64,000 bases of DNA from Stentor roeselii (GCA_006503475.1 RSEH01000083.1:62001-126000), one strand, 5' to 3'. Positions 1 through 9,946 are shown, counted from the first letter of the stretch. Numbers and translations: made by a program. Notes: generated by a model not told the origin, from the sequence alone.

Positions 1-1
1 G

Positions 2-1258
2 TCTTTGAAGGCGGATAATAAAGGACTGATTTACTCATCTAGGGTGAATTTTGTTGATTTATCAAATGAAAAAAGCAGGAATTTACAGTCATTAAATTCG
101 GTTTTGACATGTCTGAGTAATAATGTTTCAGTTCCATATCGAGACTCAAATTTAACTAAAATACTTTCAGATACACTTAACCCTGTCTCGAACACAGTGA
201 TTTTTTCCACCTTTACTGATCTGAATCCATACTCTTTAGATGTTCTTTCTTTAATTTCCTCCTGTCGACAAATCCAAGTTTTTCCGAAAAAAAATGAATT
301 TGTGCCGACAGGTTTTCATGTCTTAAAAAAACTTCATAGTGAAATTTCGAAACTTAAGAATAAATTGAAGGCGAAAAAAGGAGGGAAAAGTCTTACTGAT
401 GAAGTGAATTTAATGAAAAAAGAAACTGAAAAGTTGAAAGATATTCTTAATGAACAGACAACAGTTCAAGAAGTTGAAGAATTGATTAAGCATAATAAAT
501 TGCTTAAGTGTCAATTAGAGGATTTGGTTGGAAGGCCAACTGCTGATAATGATGTTGAGTTGCCTGATTCTGTCGTGATGCTTCAACAAGCATTGGTACT
601 TACGGAAGATATGATTAAAAAAAGAAAACTGGTTTTGGCTGATCAAGAAATGAAAGAAAAGCTTAGAATCCAGGGTAGATGTACTATTTGCACTTTGAAG
701 GTTCCTTGTAAACACTCATCAGCAACTTCAACTTCAGTAACAAGTCCAAATAGAAAAGTTAACAGCTCCCAAGAGTTTTTCAATCCAAGACAAAAAAACC
801 GCCCTTTGACCCCAGGTTTGAATGAAAAGTTCATTCAAAGAACAGAAAGAAAAATAAAAGTCCTAAGTCAAATTGAAGCTTATCACGAACAAAAAGTTTT
901 AAAGGAACTTGAACGAGTTGAAAATGAAAAAAAAACAATTCTTGAAATCGAGAAGAAAAAAGCGAAAGATGAAGAAAAAAGGAAAAAATATTTGATGAAA
1001 AATAAGGAAAAACTGAAGGTTTATAAAATTTTTAAGGAAAAAAAAGCGGAAAGTGAAAGGAAACTAGTGAAAAAAATGAAGGTTAAAGGAAAAGATAGGA
1101 CTCCTGTTAGAGGGATCTCGAACTATGAGGAAAAGAGGAAATCGATTTCGGATATACTTAGGGCTCAGTCTAAGTTTTTTAAGGTTAGGCATGTCAGAGC
1201 TAGTAGTGTGTCGTATATTGAATCAGATTATGAGTCTTTTAGTCCTTTGAAAAAATGA
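2..1258 (+). CDS. Kinesin-like protein, C-terminal part (5' truncated by window edge)
   Basis: The reading frame is open from the first bases of the window, so the gene begins upstream; about 418 residues are visible. Residues ~15-95 match the end of a kinesin motor domain: a switch II region (VNFVDLS), the helix equivalent to SLSALGNVISAL, and the VPYRDSNLTKIL motif that corresponds to VPYRxSKLTxLL. The rest is lysine- and glutamate-rich coiled coil (residues ~105-180 and 275-380) with a short Cys/His segment (CTICTLKVPCKH) between. The usual switch II DLAGSE appears shortened to DLSNEK, so ATP hydrolysis may be impaired. It ends in TGA. Family assignment rests on the motor fragment alone; the subfamily cannot be told. 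Confidence 0.8.
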   Translation, partial: SLKADNKGLIYSSRVNFVDLSNEKSRNLQSLNSVLTCLSNNVSVPYRDSNLTKILSDTLNPVSNTVIFSTFTDLNPYSLDVLSLISSCRQIQVFPKKNEFVPTGFHVLKKLHSEISKLKNKLKAKKGGKSLTDEVNLMKKETEKLKDILNEQTTVQEVEELIKHNKLLKCQLEDLVGRPTADNDVELPDSVVMLQQALVLTEDMIKKRKLVLADQEMKEKLRIQGRCTICTLKVPCKHSSATSTSVTSPNRKVNSSQEFFNPRQKNRPLTPGLNEKFIQRTERKIKVLSQIEAYHEQKVLKELERVENEKKTILEIEKKKAKDEEKRKKYLMKNKEKLKVYKIFKEKKAESERKLVKKMKVKGKDRTPVRGISNYEEKRKSISDILRAQSKFFKVRHVRASSVSYIESDYESFSPLKK

Positions 1259-1725
1259 TTTGCTTATTTATAATAATTTAGGTTTTTAGATCGACAATAT
1301 CTTTATGATATGAATTAATATTCAGGTTTCTCGCTAAAGTTTAAGGATTATTTGATTTATTATTTATATAGTTTGAATGATTTTGAAAATTTTAATGAAT
1401 GTAAAATGGTTAATTTTAGAAAATTTTTAAGATGTTGTTGAATGAAACTATTTGAATTAATTTAATAAATATTCAGATGACTGAAAATTAATAAAATAAG
1501 AGATATAAAAAATATTCAGATGTTTATTAATTGCTGGTTTAAATATTAGTAAAATACTACTAATAATTTTTTTGTAAATAATTAGATCTGAATTTCCAAA
1601 CAAACATGATCTATAAATCACAATTATAAAAAAGCTACTTCTATAAAATCTCTTAAATCAATCTCAATCATCAAAAAATAACAATTGATTCAATTAACCA
1701 ACACATTCCTATCAACTTTATTAAT
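1259..1725. other. AT-rich convergent intergenic spacer
   Basis: About 470 bases lie between the 3' ends of two convergent genes. They are very AT-rich and stop-dense in every frame. I see no RNA gene, repeat or fossil in it. Confidence 0.6.
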
Positions 1726-2394
1726 TTATTTAAAAGTATATCCACTGGCTCTTAACCTCTTCAAAAATAATTCCTCTTCATCTAAACTTTCATCATCCTG
1801 CCTCTGCCTGCTATTTTGCGAATCAATCATTTCCTGTCGTCTCCAAATTTCTTCCATTTGATTAACAAGTTCCTTAACCCTTCCCGAGTTAACTTCCCTT
1901 TCACTACAAAACTTTTCATTTTCATTTCTCAACTCAGCGACTTCTCTTTTAAGTCTTTCGATTTCCTTTTCCTTTTGTGTGACACTTCTAGTTAAATCTT
2001 CAATAGTTTCAAACATTTTAAGCATTTTCATATTAAGTTCTTTTTCTAATGCAGCAAGTCTTTCATCAGTATAAAATGAACATTTCAAGTCTTCCAGGTC
2101 ACTTTTTAAGATTGGAATTTGCCTTAAAAGACCGATTTGGTTATCGTGAGATTCGAGCTTGTCGTTTAGATCTAGGACGAAATTTGAAATAGCCTGCTCG
2201 ATTCTTCGAAGGCGATTGTCAAGAGCGTCAAGCCTTCTGTCGACTTCAAACTGTTTCGACTCTTCTTGATCTTTTTTCAACAAAGTGATTTCATCAAAGA
2301 TATTCATAAATTTTTCAATTTTTTCAACCCGTCTTTCAATCCCGGAGAAATTCTCAGAATGTTTAAGACTAGCCTTGACTCTATATTCTTCCAT
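1726..2394 (-). CDS. Coiled-coil protein of unknown function
   Basis: A 222-residue protein, charged and rich in Glu, Lys and Leu. Heptad-like patterns cover nearly the whole length (residues ~15-190), and the end is acidic (DDESLDEEELF). No signal peptide, membrane segment or catalytic motif is visible, so it is probably a structural or adaptor coiled coil. Its ATG lies only 14 bp from the ATG of the divergent ELAPOR-like gene, so the two share a minimal bidirectional promoter. I do not recognise the family. Confidence 0.75.
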   Translation of the reverse strand: MEEYRVKASLKHSENFSGIERRVEKIEKFMNIFDEITLLKKDQEESKQFEVDRRLDALDNRLRRIEQAISNFVLDLNDKLESHDNQIGLLRQIPILKSDLEDLKCSFYTDERLAALEKELNMKMLKMFETIEDLTRSVTQKEKEIERLKREVAELRNENEKFCSEREVNSGRVKELVNQMEEIWRRQEMIDSQNSRQRQDDESLDEEELFLKRLRASGYTFK

Positions 2395-2408
2395 TTTAAA
2401 AAACTATA

Positions 2409-5000
2409 ATGAAATTGTTACTATTCCTTATATCACTCTGCCAAGTACTAAGCTGTAAGTACACCTTTCAGCTCTTAGAATGTAAGGAAAATGAAAGAGC
2501 AGTTCTTATGAAGCCCTTAGATTGTGATGAAAAAATACAAGTAATCGAAGGGCTTCCTTGTGACTTTCCATGTGAAGAAAACAAATACTTGACTTACGAC
2601 AAAGAAAAAAAAACCTTGACATGCCTTTCATGTCCTCCTCATTCTTACACCCTGGGTGGAGGTCAGGAGTACTCCGCTTGGAACTCTCTAAAGTCATTCA
2701 AATCAAACTGCTGGGTCATGTCCTCAGCCGGGTGGCTGCTCAACACAAACTGCACCTCTTGGCATACAAGTTCTAACACCCTGCTAATCTCAGGTTCTAC
2801 AACTGAAGAAAAATGGTACGAATCCGATTTAACTTTCTATTCAAAACTCGTTAAAAAAGGGTACTTAGAAGTCATTTATAGAAAAGATTGCGCTCTTGAT
2901 GGAGCCTCAAGTGAATTCTTTATTTTTGTTAACAATGAAATTAAACACTCTGATTTTTCAAGTGATAATCCAAATTGGCAAACAGTGAAAATTGTTTTAA
3001 ATAAAGGAGTGCAAAAAGTTCAGTTGTCTTTTAACAAATTGAATACAAATTCGATTTCACAGGTTTTTATCAACAAGATTCGCATGTCAGGCACCAGCTT
3101 TTCTGACCTGAAGTGCATCAGCTGCGAAGACCTCGAGTCACATTCTCGATGTTTAGCCTGTGAAATCGGGAGTTACTTAAATGAAAATATTTGCAAGGAA
3201 TGCCCTTCAGGGCATTCTTCACTTCCAGGAAGTAAAAAACTTGAAGATTGTTTTAAAATAGAAAAATGTTCATCTTTTGATTATCATTTTTATTACTCTA
3301 GTTGTTTTGAAGGTTTTCAAGAAAAGATCTATGAATGGAACTACCCGATAATGTGTGACTTTAACCAAAGCCTTCTTCCTGAGAAAGAAGTCGTCAACTG
3401 CACTGCTTGTCCTTCAGGCTCTATCCGAAAATCAGATAAATGTGAAAAATGCCCGACAGGGACCTTCGCTTCTTTTGATGAAACCTGCAAAACATGTCCT
3501 CCTGGCATGTTCGCTGAAAAAGTTCAAGATTTTCACTTCTGGATCCCTTTTCCTGAAGGTTTTGTAGGAAAATGTCTAACTTCTCAGAAAATTCCTTGTA
3601 AATACAGCTGGGAACCTCGAGGGTCACACATCTCAACAGCGAAATTTTTTAATAAAATGTCTAAAATTTCACTTGAAAAAAAAGTGAAAAATATTGGAAG
3701 AACTGGAAGTCTTTCTTTTTCTTTTCAAGTATTTGGAAAATCTGTAGAATTTTCACTTTTTGTTAACAAAATTCGAGTTTTTAACCAACTCGGTGATGCG
3801 AACAAGACGGAAACTGTTGATTTGGATGTTGGAGAGAATAATTTAGAATGGATCTGCGCTCATAGCACGAATGATGATGAGGCTTGTTTGATTTTTCACG
3901 TGAAAATCACTGGGACTGACTCGGGTGGGGCTGAAAAATGTGAAGACTGTCCTAAAGGGCAGGTTTCAGATGGTTTAAGCGATGTCTGTCGAATTTGTGA
4001 CGTCGGAATGACTGCCGATGCAGATCAAAGCAAATGTATTGCTTGTCCTCAAGACAGCTACTCTCCGATTCCAGGATTATGCAAGACTTGCCCAGTTCCT
4101 TTGATTCCGAGTAGGGATAAAGAATCTTGTGTTGTTGACAGCTTCTTGAATATCAACAACTTCATGTTTAATGTGGCCAACTTCACAGGAAGTGAAGATT
4201 ATAAACCTTTGTATTGTCTTGATCAGGGAATCGAATGCTTTCAGTCGTTTTATGGACCCGTTTTTTATGGGTTTCATGTTTTTTACTTGTCGGTTTTGAA
4301 CCCTGGAAAGGTTTTAATGCCTGAATTTTTTCAGATTTCTAATGAAAAAAGTTATGTTTTTGCATTGTTGAATACTTCTGATAAGGATTTTTTTAGTACT
4401 TTTCAAGATAAAAAAGTTAAGAAATGTCAGGGGCAGACTGAAAAGGTTTTAGTTAATCTTGGAAAAGAAGTACTTGATGTTTCAAAGTTTCAGGATCAGG
4501 GTGTTACTGGATTTGATGTCAGGTATTTCAATGGAGATAGATGTATGGAAAACGTAAAATTTCAAAGCTGGGTCAGGTTCATCTGTGATAAAGGTGAAAA
4601 GGAAGGATGGCCTGTACTAAAAAAGTACGAAAATTGCACCTTTTCATTCGAATGGCCTACAATTTACGCTTGCCACATTTGTTCAAAGGATGAACTCAGA
4701 GTTCATCAAGGCGAATGCATTTCTGGCAAACAAAGAATATATTTTTCTGAAACCAATAATTGCATCATGGCAAATCGATCAAACGAAAGTGAACATTATA
4801 AAACCTGCAGCAGTGGAAAGAGTTTTTCTACTTTCAAGTTGATTTTCGCTGTAATCCTACTGGGACTTTTAGTGATTTTAGCGATATTCCTCTGTTTTTA
4901 CCTAAAAAAAGCGAAAGAAATGTATGAAGAACTTATTAAAAATAAATCAGAAACCCTTTCAAGAGAAATTTCAACCAGAAGAGGGACAAGGGCACTTTAA
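2409..5000 (+). CDS. ELAPOR-like cysteine-rich single-pass receptor
   Basis: An 863-residue type I membrane protein. A hydrophobic signal peptide (residues 1-15) precedes a large cysteine-rich ectodomain with repeated GCC2/GCC3-type (ephrin-receptor-like) CxxCPxG modules. A tryptophan-rich stretch following LGGGQEYSAW resembles the N-terminal region of ELAPOR1/2 (EIG121/KIAA1324). A single transmembrane helix lies at ~818-842, followed by a short basic tail. In animals this family sits in endosomes and lysosomes and is linked to autophagy and trafficking; mannose-6-phosphate-receptor-like folds are part of it. Length is close to the ~1000-residue animal members. The last 30 bp overlap the end of the convergent WD40 gene. 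The family call is good; the function in this organism is inferred. Confidence 0.75.
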   Translation: MKLLLFLISLCQVLSCKYTFQLLECKENERAVLMKPLDCDEKIQVIEGLPCDFPCEENKYLTYDKEKKTLTCLSCPPHSYTLGGGQEYSAWNSLKSFKSNCWVMSSAGWLLNTNCTSWHTSSNTLLISGSTTEEKWYESDLTFYSKLVKKGYLEVIYRKDCALDGASSEFFIFVNNEIKHSDFSSDNPNWQTVKIVLNKGVQKVQLSFNKLNTNSISQVFINKIRMSGTSFSDLKCISCEDLESHSRCLACEIGSYLNENICKECPSGHSSLPGSKKLEDCFKIEKCSSFDYHFYYSSCFEGFQEKIYEWNYPIMCDFNQSLLPEKEVVNCTACPSGSIRKSDKCEKCPTGTFASFDETCKTCPPGMFAEKVQDFHFWIPFPEGFVGKCLTSQKIPCKYSWEPRGSHISTAKFFNKMSKISLEKKVKNIGRTGSLSFSFQVFGKSVEFSLFVNKIRVFNQLGDANKTETVDLDVGENNLEWICAHSTNDDEACLIFHVKITGTDSGGAEKCEDCPKGQVSDGLSDVCRICDVGMTADADQSKCIACPQDSYSPIPGLCKTCPVPLIPSRDKESCVVDSFLNINNFMFNVANFTGSEDYKPLYCLDQGIECFQSFYGPVFYGFHVFYLSVLNPGKVLMPEFFQISNEKSYVFALLNTSDKDFFSTFQDKKVKKCQGQTEKVLVNLGKEVLDVSKFQDQGVTGFDVRYFNGDRCMENVKFQSWVRFICDKGEKEGWPVLKKYENCTFSFEWPTIYACHICSKDELRVHQGECISGKQRIYFSETNNCIMANRSNESEHYKTCSSGKSFSTFKLIFAVILLGLLVILAIFLCFYLKKAKEMYEELIKNKSETLSREISTRRGTRAL

Positions 5001-6374
5001 ATCATTAAACTTTAGAATATAGCTGATTTCTTGTAAGGAAATAACTAAATATTTAGATTTCAATGAAAAGCTGCAGATTTTTCCAGGACTTTCCATCATG
5101 ACGACAAATTTACACTTAGAAAAACAGCAGAAAAAGACATGATTTTCATGAGTGACAAAAATCATATAATCCTTACAAAAATAAAAGATTTTCGAAGGCA
5201 CTTTGGGACAACTTAACACAAACGTATGTGTAAATCTTTTCAAGTCCCAGACAGAAACAGCTGGAGCATCAGAGCAATACCCAAGTAAAAGACTAGAAGA
5301 ATCAAAAGAAATGTCAGTGATTTTGCCGTTGTTTTGAGTCACTTTTTCAATCAAGGTCTTCTCCTTCACGTTCCACAAGAAGATGTTCCCAAGACAGTCA
5401 GCAGTGAAGATGACGCTGCCAGGTTCGACCCAAGCACTGAGATGAATCGTTCCTATATGTCCTGGGAAAATAGATGAAGATTCTTCAGCTTTGGCAAGGT
5501 TAAGATACCCGACGAGTCCACTTCTTCCTGCCAAGAGAAGCTCAGAGCTGAACCTGCAAAATTTTATTTGATTCAAACCTGTGAAAAATTTGAAGGTTTT
5601 TAATACTTGATGAGTGACCAGGTCTAAAACTAAGACTGTTCCGTTGAAGTGACTGGCATATATGTGAAGGCTTACATGCTCTAAGTGACTTACTGTTGAC
5701 TTTTCATGGAAAAGCTTAAAAACTGGGTTTTGACCTTCGATCAGCCAGAACTGAATTATGCCGGAATCGTCTCCAGAGACAATTTTCCCCATTTCTTTAA
5801 CATAAACCAAACTAGTAACCATTCCAAAAGTTGAAATCTCTTTAAAAGCCTCTCCATTCATTTCCCAAAACCTTAAACTGTTATCATCAGATGCTGAGAC
5901 AATTATACAATCAAAAAAAATCACAGAATTCACGAAACTTCTATGACCAGTCAGAATTCTTTCCAGGTTTCTTTCAATCAAGTTCCAGACACGTACAGTT
6001 GTATCCCAAGAAGAAGAAACCAGTTTCTCTCCAGGCAAAGCTTTTAAACAAGTGACGTTCATACTATGCCCATTCAAATCAAAAAAATACTCAAATTTCT
6101 CTAAACCAATGACAGAAATCATTCCATTCTTCTGCCCAGAGACAATTTTTTCATCAATCGTCAGCTCCAAGGCAGTGACAGAGTCTTGAAACCCTTCAAA
6201 AGCTCTGATTTTTGACTTGCTTTCCATGCTCCAAACTATAATCGACCTATCAAACGACCCTGAAATCAGAAAAGCGCCGTCTTTAGTCAGACAAAGACTT
6301 GAAACTTGTCTTTTGTGACTGTATAAAAAATTTTCATAGGTTTCGAGTCCTGCTTTGTAAGATTTTCGCTCCAT
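4971..6374 (-). CDS. WD40-repeat protein
   Basis: A 467-residue protein made almost wholly of WD40 repeats. Recognisable blades begin near residue 20 (HKRQVSSLCL to SIIVWS) and continue with GHSMNVTCL to TVRVWNL, GHRSFVNSV to SLRFWEM, GHIGTIHLSAW to NIFLWNV and VSVWDL. At least seven to nine units suggest one or two beta-propellers acting as a protein-binding scaffold. No extra catalytic domain is seen. Its ATG directly follows the TAA of the SLC35-like gene (sequence TAAATG), and its 3' end overlaps the convergent ELAPOR-like gene by 30 bp. The next in-frame Met lies after the first blade, so the annotated start is likely right. The specific family is unknown. Confidence 0.85.
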   Translation of the reverse strand: MERKSYKAGLETYENFLYSHKRQVSSLCLTKDGAFLISGSFDRSIIVWSMESKSKIRAFEGFQDSVTALELTIDEKIVSGQKNGMISVIGLEKFEYFFDLNGHSMNVTCLKALPGEKLVSSSWDTTVRVWNLIERNLERILTGHRSFVNSVIFFDCIIVSASDDNSLRFWEMNGEAFKEISTFGMVTSLVYVKEMGKIVSGDDSGIIQFWLIEGQNPVFKLFHEKSTVSHLEHVSLHIYASHFNGTVLVLDLVTHQVLKTFKFFTGLNQIKFCRFSSELLLAGRSGLVGYLNLAKAEESSSIFPGHIGTIHLSAWVEPGSVIFTADCLGNIFLWNVKEKTLIEKVTQNNGKITDISFDSSSLLLGYCSDAPAVSVWDLKRFTHTFVLSCPKVPSKIFYFCKDYMIFVTHENHVFFCCFSKCKFVVMMESPGKICSFSLKSKYLVISLQEISYILKFNDLKCPCPSSG

Positions 6375-7529
6375 TTAAAAATTATTTAATTCTCGAGTTT
6401 TATTTTGAATGTCGACCAACTCGTCTAACTTGTGGAACCAAGTCCTTTGCTCTGCACGTTTTTGCTTTAATATTTTGTTTTCACTTATGCTGAGTTTCGC
6501 TGATTTGTTCAGACCGCAAAATGGAAGAATGAGGATTTCGTTATAAATGATAAGACCTGTGAAAACGAAAACTACTGAAACTGCCTGAACTGCGATGGAA
6601 CCTTGAAGATTTTTGAAGTTTAAAACACTTAAAATAACAGAAACGGTGATTATCCTTCCTGAATCGATACATTTAAATGAAAGAGCCTCTGTCATCTTGA
6701 CATATTGAATTACACAGATATTATAAAAACAAAGGGCAAGTATCAGACTTATCACAATTAATGGCCCCATGTTTCCTGTAAACATTTTTTGGAATGGTTC
6801 GTTGAGAGAATAAGTTTCGTGATTGTTTTTGCAAATCAAGGCAAGTGGGTAGTAACCCAGTCCACATATCACGAGGCCTGAGACTCCTTTTATAGAATTA
6901 ACTTCAAAGCAGGTGGCATCGTTTTTCCAAGTAAAATATTCAACAAATATTAAATCGATGCTGATAAGCAACTGGGCGATAAGTATCAAACCGATATAAA
7001 ACCCATAAGATTTTCTTTCATGCTTTGAAGTAACGATGATATTTTCTATAACCAGCAGAATTATTCCTATTGAAAAAATAGCGAAGCCTAGATATTGATG
7101 TCTGTAAACTTTCCGCTTTTGCACAAATACTCGATATAAGACTAGGTAGCATATTCCTACCATTTTCAGTGATAAAAAATCAGTAGGATTCATATATTGC
7201 AAGGAGTAGTTCTCAATCCAAGTGCCGAGTAAATCAAAAAGAGCCATTGCTGAGTAGATAAATTTTCCGGTAATTGAGAAAAATTTTGGTCTTTTTTCTT
7301 GGTTTAGGAAAGATGATTGATTAGATTTAGGATTTGAAGACTTAAGTATTGATGATAAAATGAAAAAAGATGCGAGAAATTCTCCGGTGAACATAACGAT
7401 TGCCATGAAAAGAGGGTAATAAGAGTAGGTTTCTAGAAGCAGATTTATTAGAATCGTTGAAGCGGACCCGAAAAAGACACAACTTGCGATTACCCCGTAT
7501 CTCAGTCGATTGAATTTCCTTTCTTCCAT
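6375..7529 (-). CDS. SLC35F6-like nucleotide-sugar/drug-metabolite superfamily transporter
   Basis: A 384-residue multi-pass membrane protein with about ten hydrophobic segments. The segment around residues 95-150 (DLLGTWIENYSLQYMNP, then SLKMVGICYLVLYRVF and HQYLGFAIFSIGIILLV) has the order and spacing of the EamA/SLC35F6 (C2orf18) family: a helix pair with the substrate-site loop, followed by a conserved G-rich helix. Animal SLC35F6 proteins sit in lysosomal or mitochondrial membranes and the substrate is poorly defined. The stop codon abuts the start codon of the downstream WD40 gene with no spacer. Another SLC35F branch is possible. Confidence 0.7.
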   Translation of the reverse strand: MEERKFNRLRYGVIASCVFFGSASTILINLLLETYSYYPLFMAIVMFTGEFLASFFILSSILKSSNPKSNQSSFLNQEKRPKFFSITGKFIYSAMALFDLLGTWIENYSLQYMNPTDFLSLKMVGICYLVLYRVFVQKRKVYRHQYLGFAIFSIGIILLVIENIIVTSKHERKSYGFYIGLILIAQLLISIDLIFVEYFTWKNDATCFEVNSIKGVSGLVICGLGYYPLALICKNNHETYSLNEPFQKMFTGNMGPLIVISLILALCFYNICVIQYVKMTEALSFKCIDSGRIITVSVILSVLNFKNLQGSIAVQAVSVVFVFTGLIIYNEILILPFCGLNKSAKLSISENKILKQKRAEQRTWFHKLDELVDIQNKTRELNNF

Positions 7530-7577
7530 TTATTTGCTAAAGTTAAACTTTAAATTAAAGATATAGAGTTTCCTGGT

Positions 7578-8540
7578 CTAGACTTTCGCTTCATTTTCTT
7601 CTAAAACCGTTGAAATCTTTCCTTCTTTCTTTGAAATTTCTGTTTTTTTCGCTGATTTCAAACTAATTTGATAAATTTTTTCCTCTAATTGCTTTACATG
7701 TTGTTCTTCCCATTCAATCATTTTGTTAGTCTCTTCTTCACTTTTCAGCCTTTTCTTCTGTTCTTCAGCGACTTTCGCACTTAAAACGCAAAGCAACATA
7801 ATAATCTCCTCATTTTTAACATCAAGACAATCAATCCAATGCGGAACTTTTCCTTCAAAATCTTCAACTTTTCTAACAGTTTTCTTACAATTCATACAAA
7901 AATTTTCAACGTCACTTACAAATTTTTTCTCAGCTTTAAACATAGAAAAATAAGTCAAAACACTTTGAACATCAACAGCAGAAGGTTTCAACAATCGAAG
8001 TTGAGGGTTTTCAAGTATTTCTCTAAGTCTTCTGTTTTCATTACAGAGTTCATTTAACTTCTGATCAGTTTTCAAAGCCTCTTCCTTGAAAATTTCGACC
8101 ATTTTATGCAACTTTGCTTTTCCTTTCTTTTCTATTTCTTGAACTCTTTCAAGTAATTCAGGGTTTTCCTCAAGTCTCGCCTTTTGCAGAAGTTTTTCAG
8201 GACTAAGTGTCTGAATAAGGTTAAAAGTTTCTTCAGCGACTTGACTTTCTTTTTCTTTAATTTTTTCCTTCGTTTTTTTTAAAGCTGTTGGAGTTTTGCT
8301 GATTTGAGTTAATGCTTTCGCTTTCGGTATTCTAGAATAATCTAAAGATTCTCTTCCTTTCTTTAAACCCTTTTTCTCGTCTTGACTGGAGATGAAACTT
8401 TGATGCAACAAGGGTGAAGGAGCGTCTCGAGCTGTAGAAATCGGAGAATTCGTCATCGTCCTCAGAGGCTCAGGTTGCTTGATCTTGGCGAACTGGGACT
8501 TAACAAAAAGACTGAGATTTTTTCCTCTGATGGCCGACAT
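7578..8540 (-). CDS. Coiled-coil protein of unknown function
   Basis: A 320-residue protein. The first ~85 residues are basic, Ser/Pro-rich and probably disordered. Residues ~85-180 and 255-300 are charged coiled coil, and between them lies a Cys-containing segment (ENFCMNCKKTVRKVEDF) that could bind metal but lacks a second CxxC. It lies in a run of four minus-strand genes, 18 bp downstream of the MBOAT gene and 48 bp upstream of the transporter gene. I do not recognise it. Confidence 0.7.
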   Translation of the reverse strand: MSAIRGKNLSLFVKSQFAKIKQPEPLRTMTNSPISTARDAPSPLLHQSFISSQDEKKGLKKGRESLDYSRIPKAKALTQISKTPTALKKTKEKIKEKESQVAEETFNLIQTLSPEKLLQKARLEENPELLERVQEIEKKGKAKLHKMVEIFKEEALKTDQKLNELCNENRRLREILENPQLRLLKPSAVDVQSVLTYFSMFKAEKKFVSDVENFCMNCKKTVRKVEDFEGKVPHWIDCLDVKNEEIIMLLCVLSAKVAEEQKKRLKSEEETNKMIEWEEQHVKQLEEKIYQISLKSAKKTEISKKEGKISTVLEENEAKV

Positions 8541-8558
8541 GATTTATCCATTAATCTA

Positions 8559-9791
8559 CTAAAACTTGCAGTAAAGAGTTAAAAGAAGAGCAGGTCCAGT
8601 GACGATTCCAGTCCAAAACAAGTAAACTCCGAAGTCTCTTTGATTAACGATTTTCACAAAAAGAATAAGAGGTATTTGAAACATCATCAGTCCAAAGAGA
8701 TAAGGAGTAATTTTTCGACAGATGAGGGAAACGATTAGTTCATGGCAAAGACCTGAGAAGATAAAAGTCAAATATTTTGCATGTTTTTCACTCATTTGAA
8801 ACTCTTGAATACATTCGAGGTAAACATGTTTGTATAAGAATAAATGAACTGGACGGTTCCATTTCCGGCTGAAGTCTCCGTGACCGTCTGAATTCCACCA
8901 GTCTTGGTAAAATTCACGGTCTCCGAATAGAGAAAGCTCGGCGAAGAGGTTGAGGATGTGCTCGAAGATTATGAAAAATATTAACATGTAGCAGACTACA
9001 CAAGGCCACATTAAACGGATGTATAGATCTAGCATTGAAAGGTTTTTGGATTCTTTTATTGTGGGAATCATCATCTCGCAGATCACCATGTAGATTGAGA
9101 TTATTTGAACTAACATCAGCATTGTCTTTAAAAAGAAGTATCTTGGACGGAAGTTTGAACGGCTTGGATAAGTGGTTTGATAGACAAGAACTGGCCGAAG
9201 TAAATACATAAAATAATCCTTGATACTAATATTTTTCGGGTATTCACTCGACTTACTATCCTTCAAATAAATCCTTCTCAAGTCCCTATTGACAAGTGTA
9301 TACGAGTGCATTTTCATAAAGTGTGTAAAAGCAAGCATCAAGACATACAAAGTCTGTGAAAATCCCCAATTCCTAATCAAAATCAAATAAGTCACTACAA
9401 TAAACATAACACTCTGAGTCAAGTGCTGAAAAACAGTAGCAATCACCGTCGGTAACCCTGCAAGTATCATAAGCTGAAGCAAATAAGCCAGCCAAGTATA
9501 TAAAAACACTCCAGGCCAGACCAAAGCTACAAATTTTCCATCTTCAACCATATTCCAGAAAAACGAGTCCTCGACAAAGTATCCTTCAGTGAAGAACTTG
9601 TGAATGGAAGAAATCAAGATGTGAAAAGAAGTCAGTAAAATAAACAAAATGTAAAAACCTCTCATTCGAGTTGTTTGAATCTCACTGTCACTGTCGCTGA
9701 TGTCGAAGAAAGAGACTCGGGTTTTACTGTAAGTCAATCGGCTTTCGTGGGTCTTTGACATTTTTAATGGATGGGAAAAGAAAGATTTCAA
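8559..9791 (-). CDS. MBOAT sterol/diacylglycerol O-acyltransferase (SOAT/DGAT1-like)
   Basis: A 410-residue multi-pass membrane enzyme. The ACAT/DGAT1 signature FYxDWWN is present near residues 291-297, preceded by ELSLFGDRE and followed by a W-x3-VH motif (WNRPVHLFL). The catalytic histidine is H350 in SGLCHEL. These enzymes esterify sterols or diacylglycerol with acyl-CoA in the ER membrane, storing neutral lipid. FGDREFY and the spacing favour DGAT1 slightly over sterol acyltransferase. About eight hydrophobic helices are visible. The start may be M1 or M11 (MSKTHES). The 5' flank (9792-9930) shows the G-rich plus strand typical of promoters of minus-strand genes here. Confidence 0.85.
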   Translation of the reverse strand: MKSFFSHPLKMSKTHESRLTYSKTRVSFFDISDSDSEIQTTRMRGFYILFILLTSFHILISSIHKFFTEGYFVEDSFFWNMVEDGKFVALVWPGVFLYTWLAYLLQLMILAGLPTVIATVFQHLTQSVMFIVVTYLILIRNWGFSQTLYVLMLAFTHFMKMHSYTLVNRDLRRIYLKDSKSSEYPKNISIKDYFMYLLRPVLVYQTTYPSRSNFRPRYFFLKTMLMLVQIISIYMVICEMMIPTIKESKNLSMLDLYIRLMWPCVVCYMLIFFIIFEHILNLFAELSLFGDREFYQDWWNSDGHGDFSRKWNRPVHLFLYKHVYLECIQEFQMSEKHAKYLTFIFSGLCHELIVSLICRKITPYLFGLMMFQIPLILFVKIVNQRDFGVYLFWTGIVTGPALLLTLYCKF

Positions 9792-9946
9792 GAAAGGAAG
9801 ACGAAAAGTTATTTTTGTAGTGAAAGGATTTTTTGTGAGATTTAAGAGGTAGTTGGAATGGGTTGATTTTTTGGAAAGGATTTGATCGTAGGGTTAATTT
9901 TTGGATTTGGGGTATTTTGTAGCGTGTGACTGGTGTTTAGATAAAT

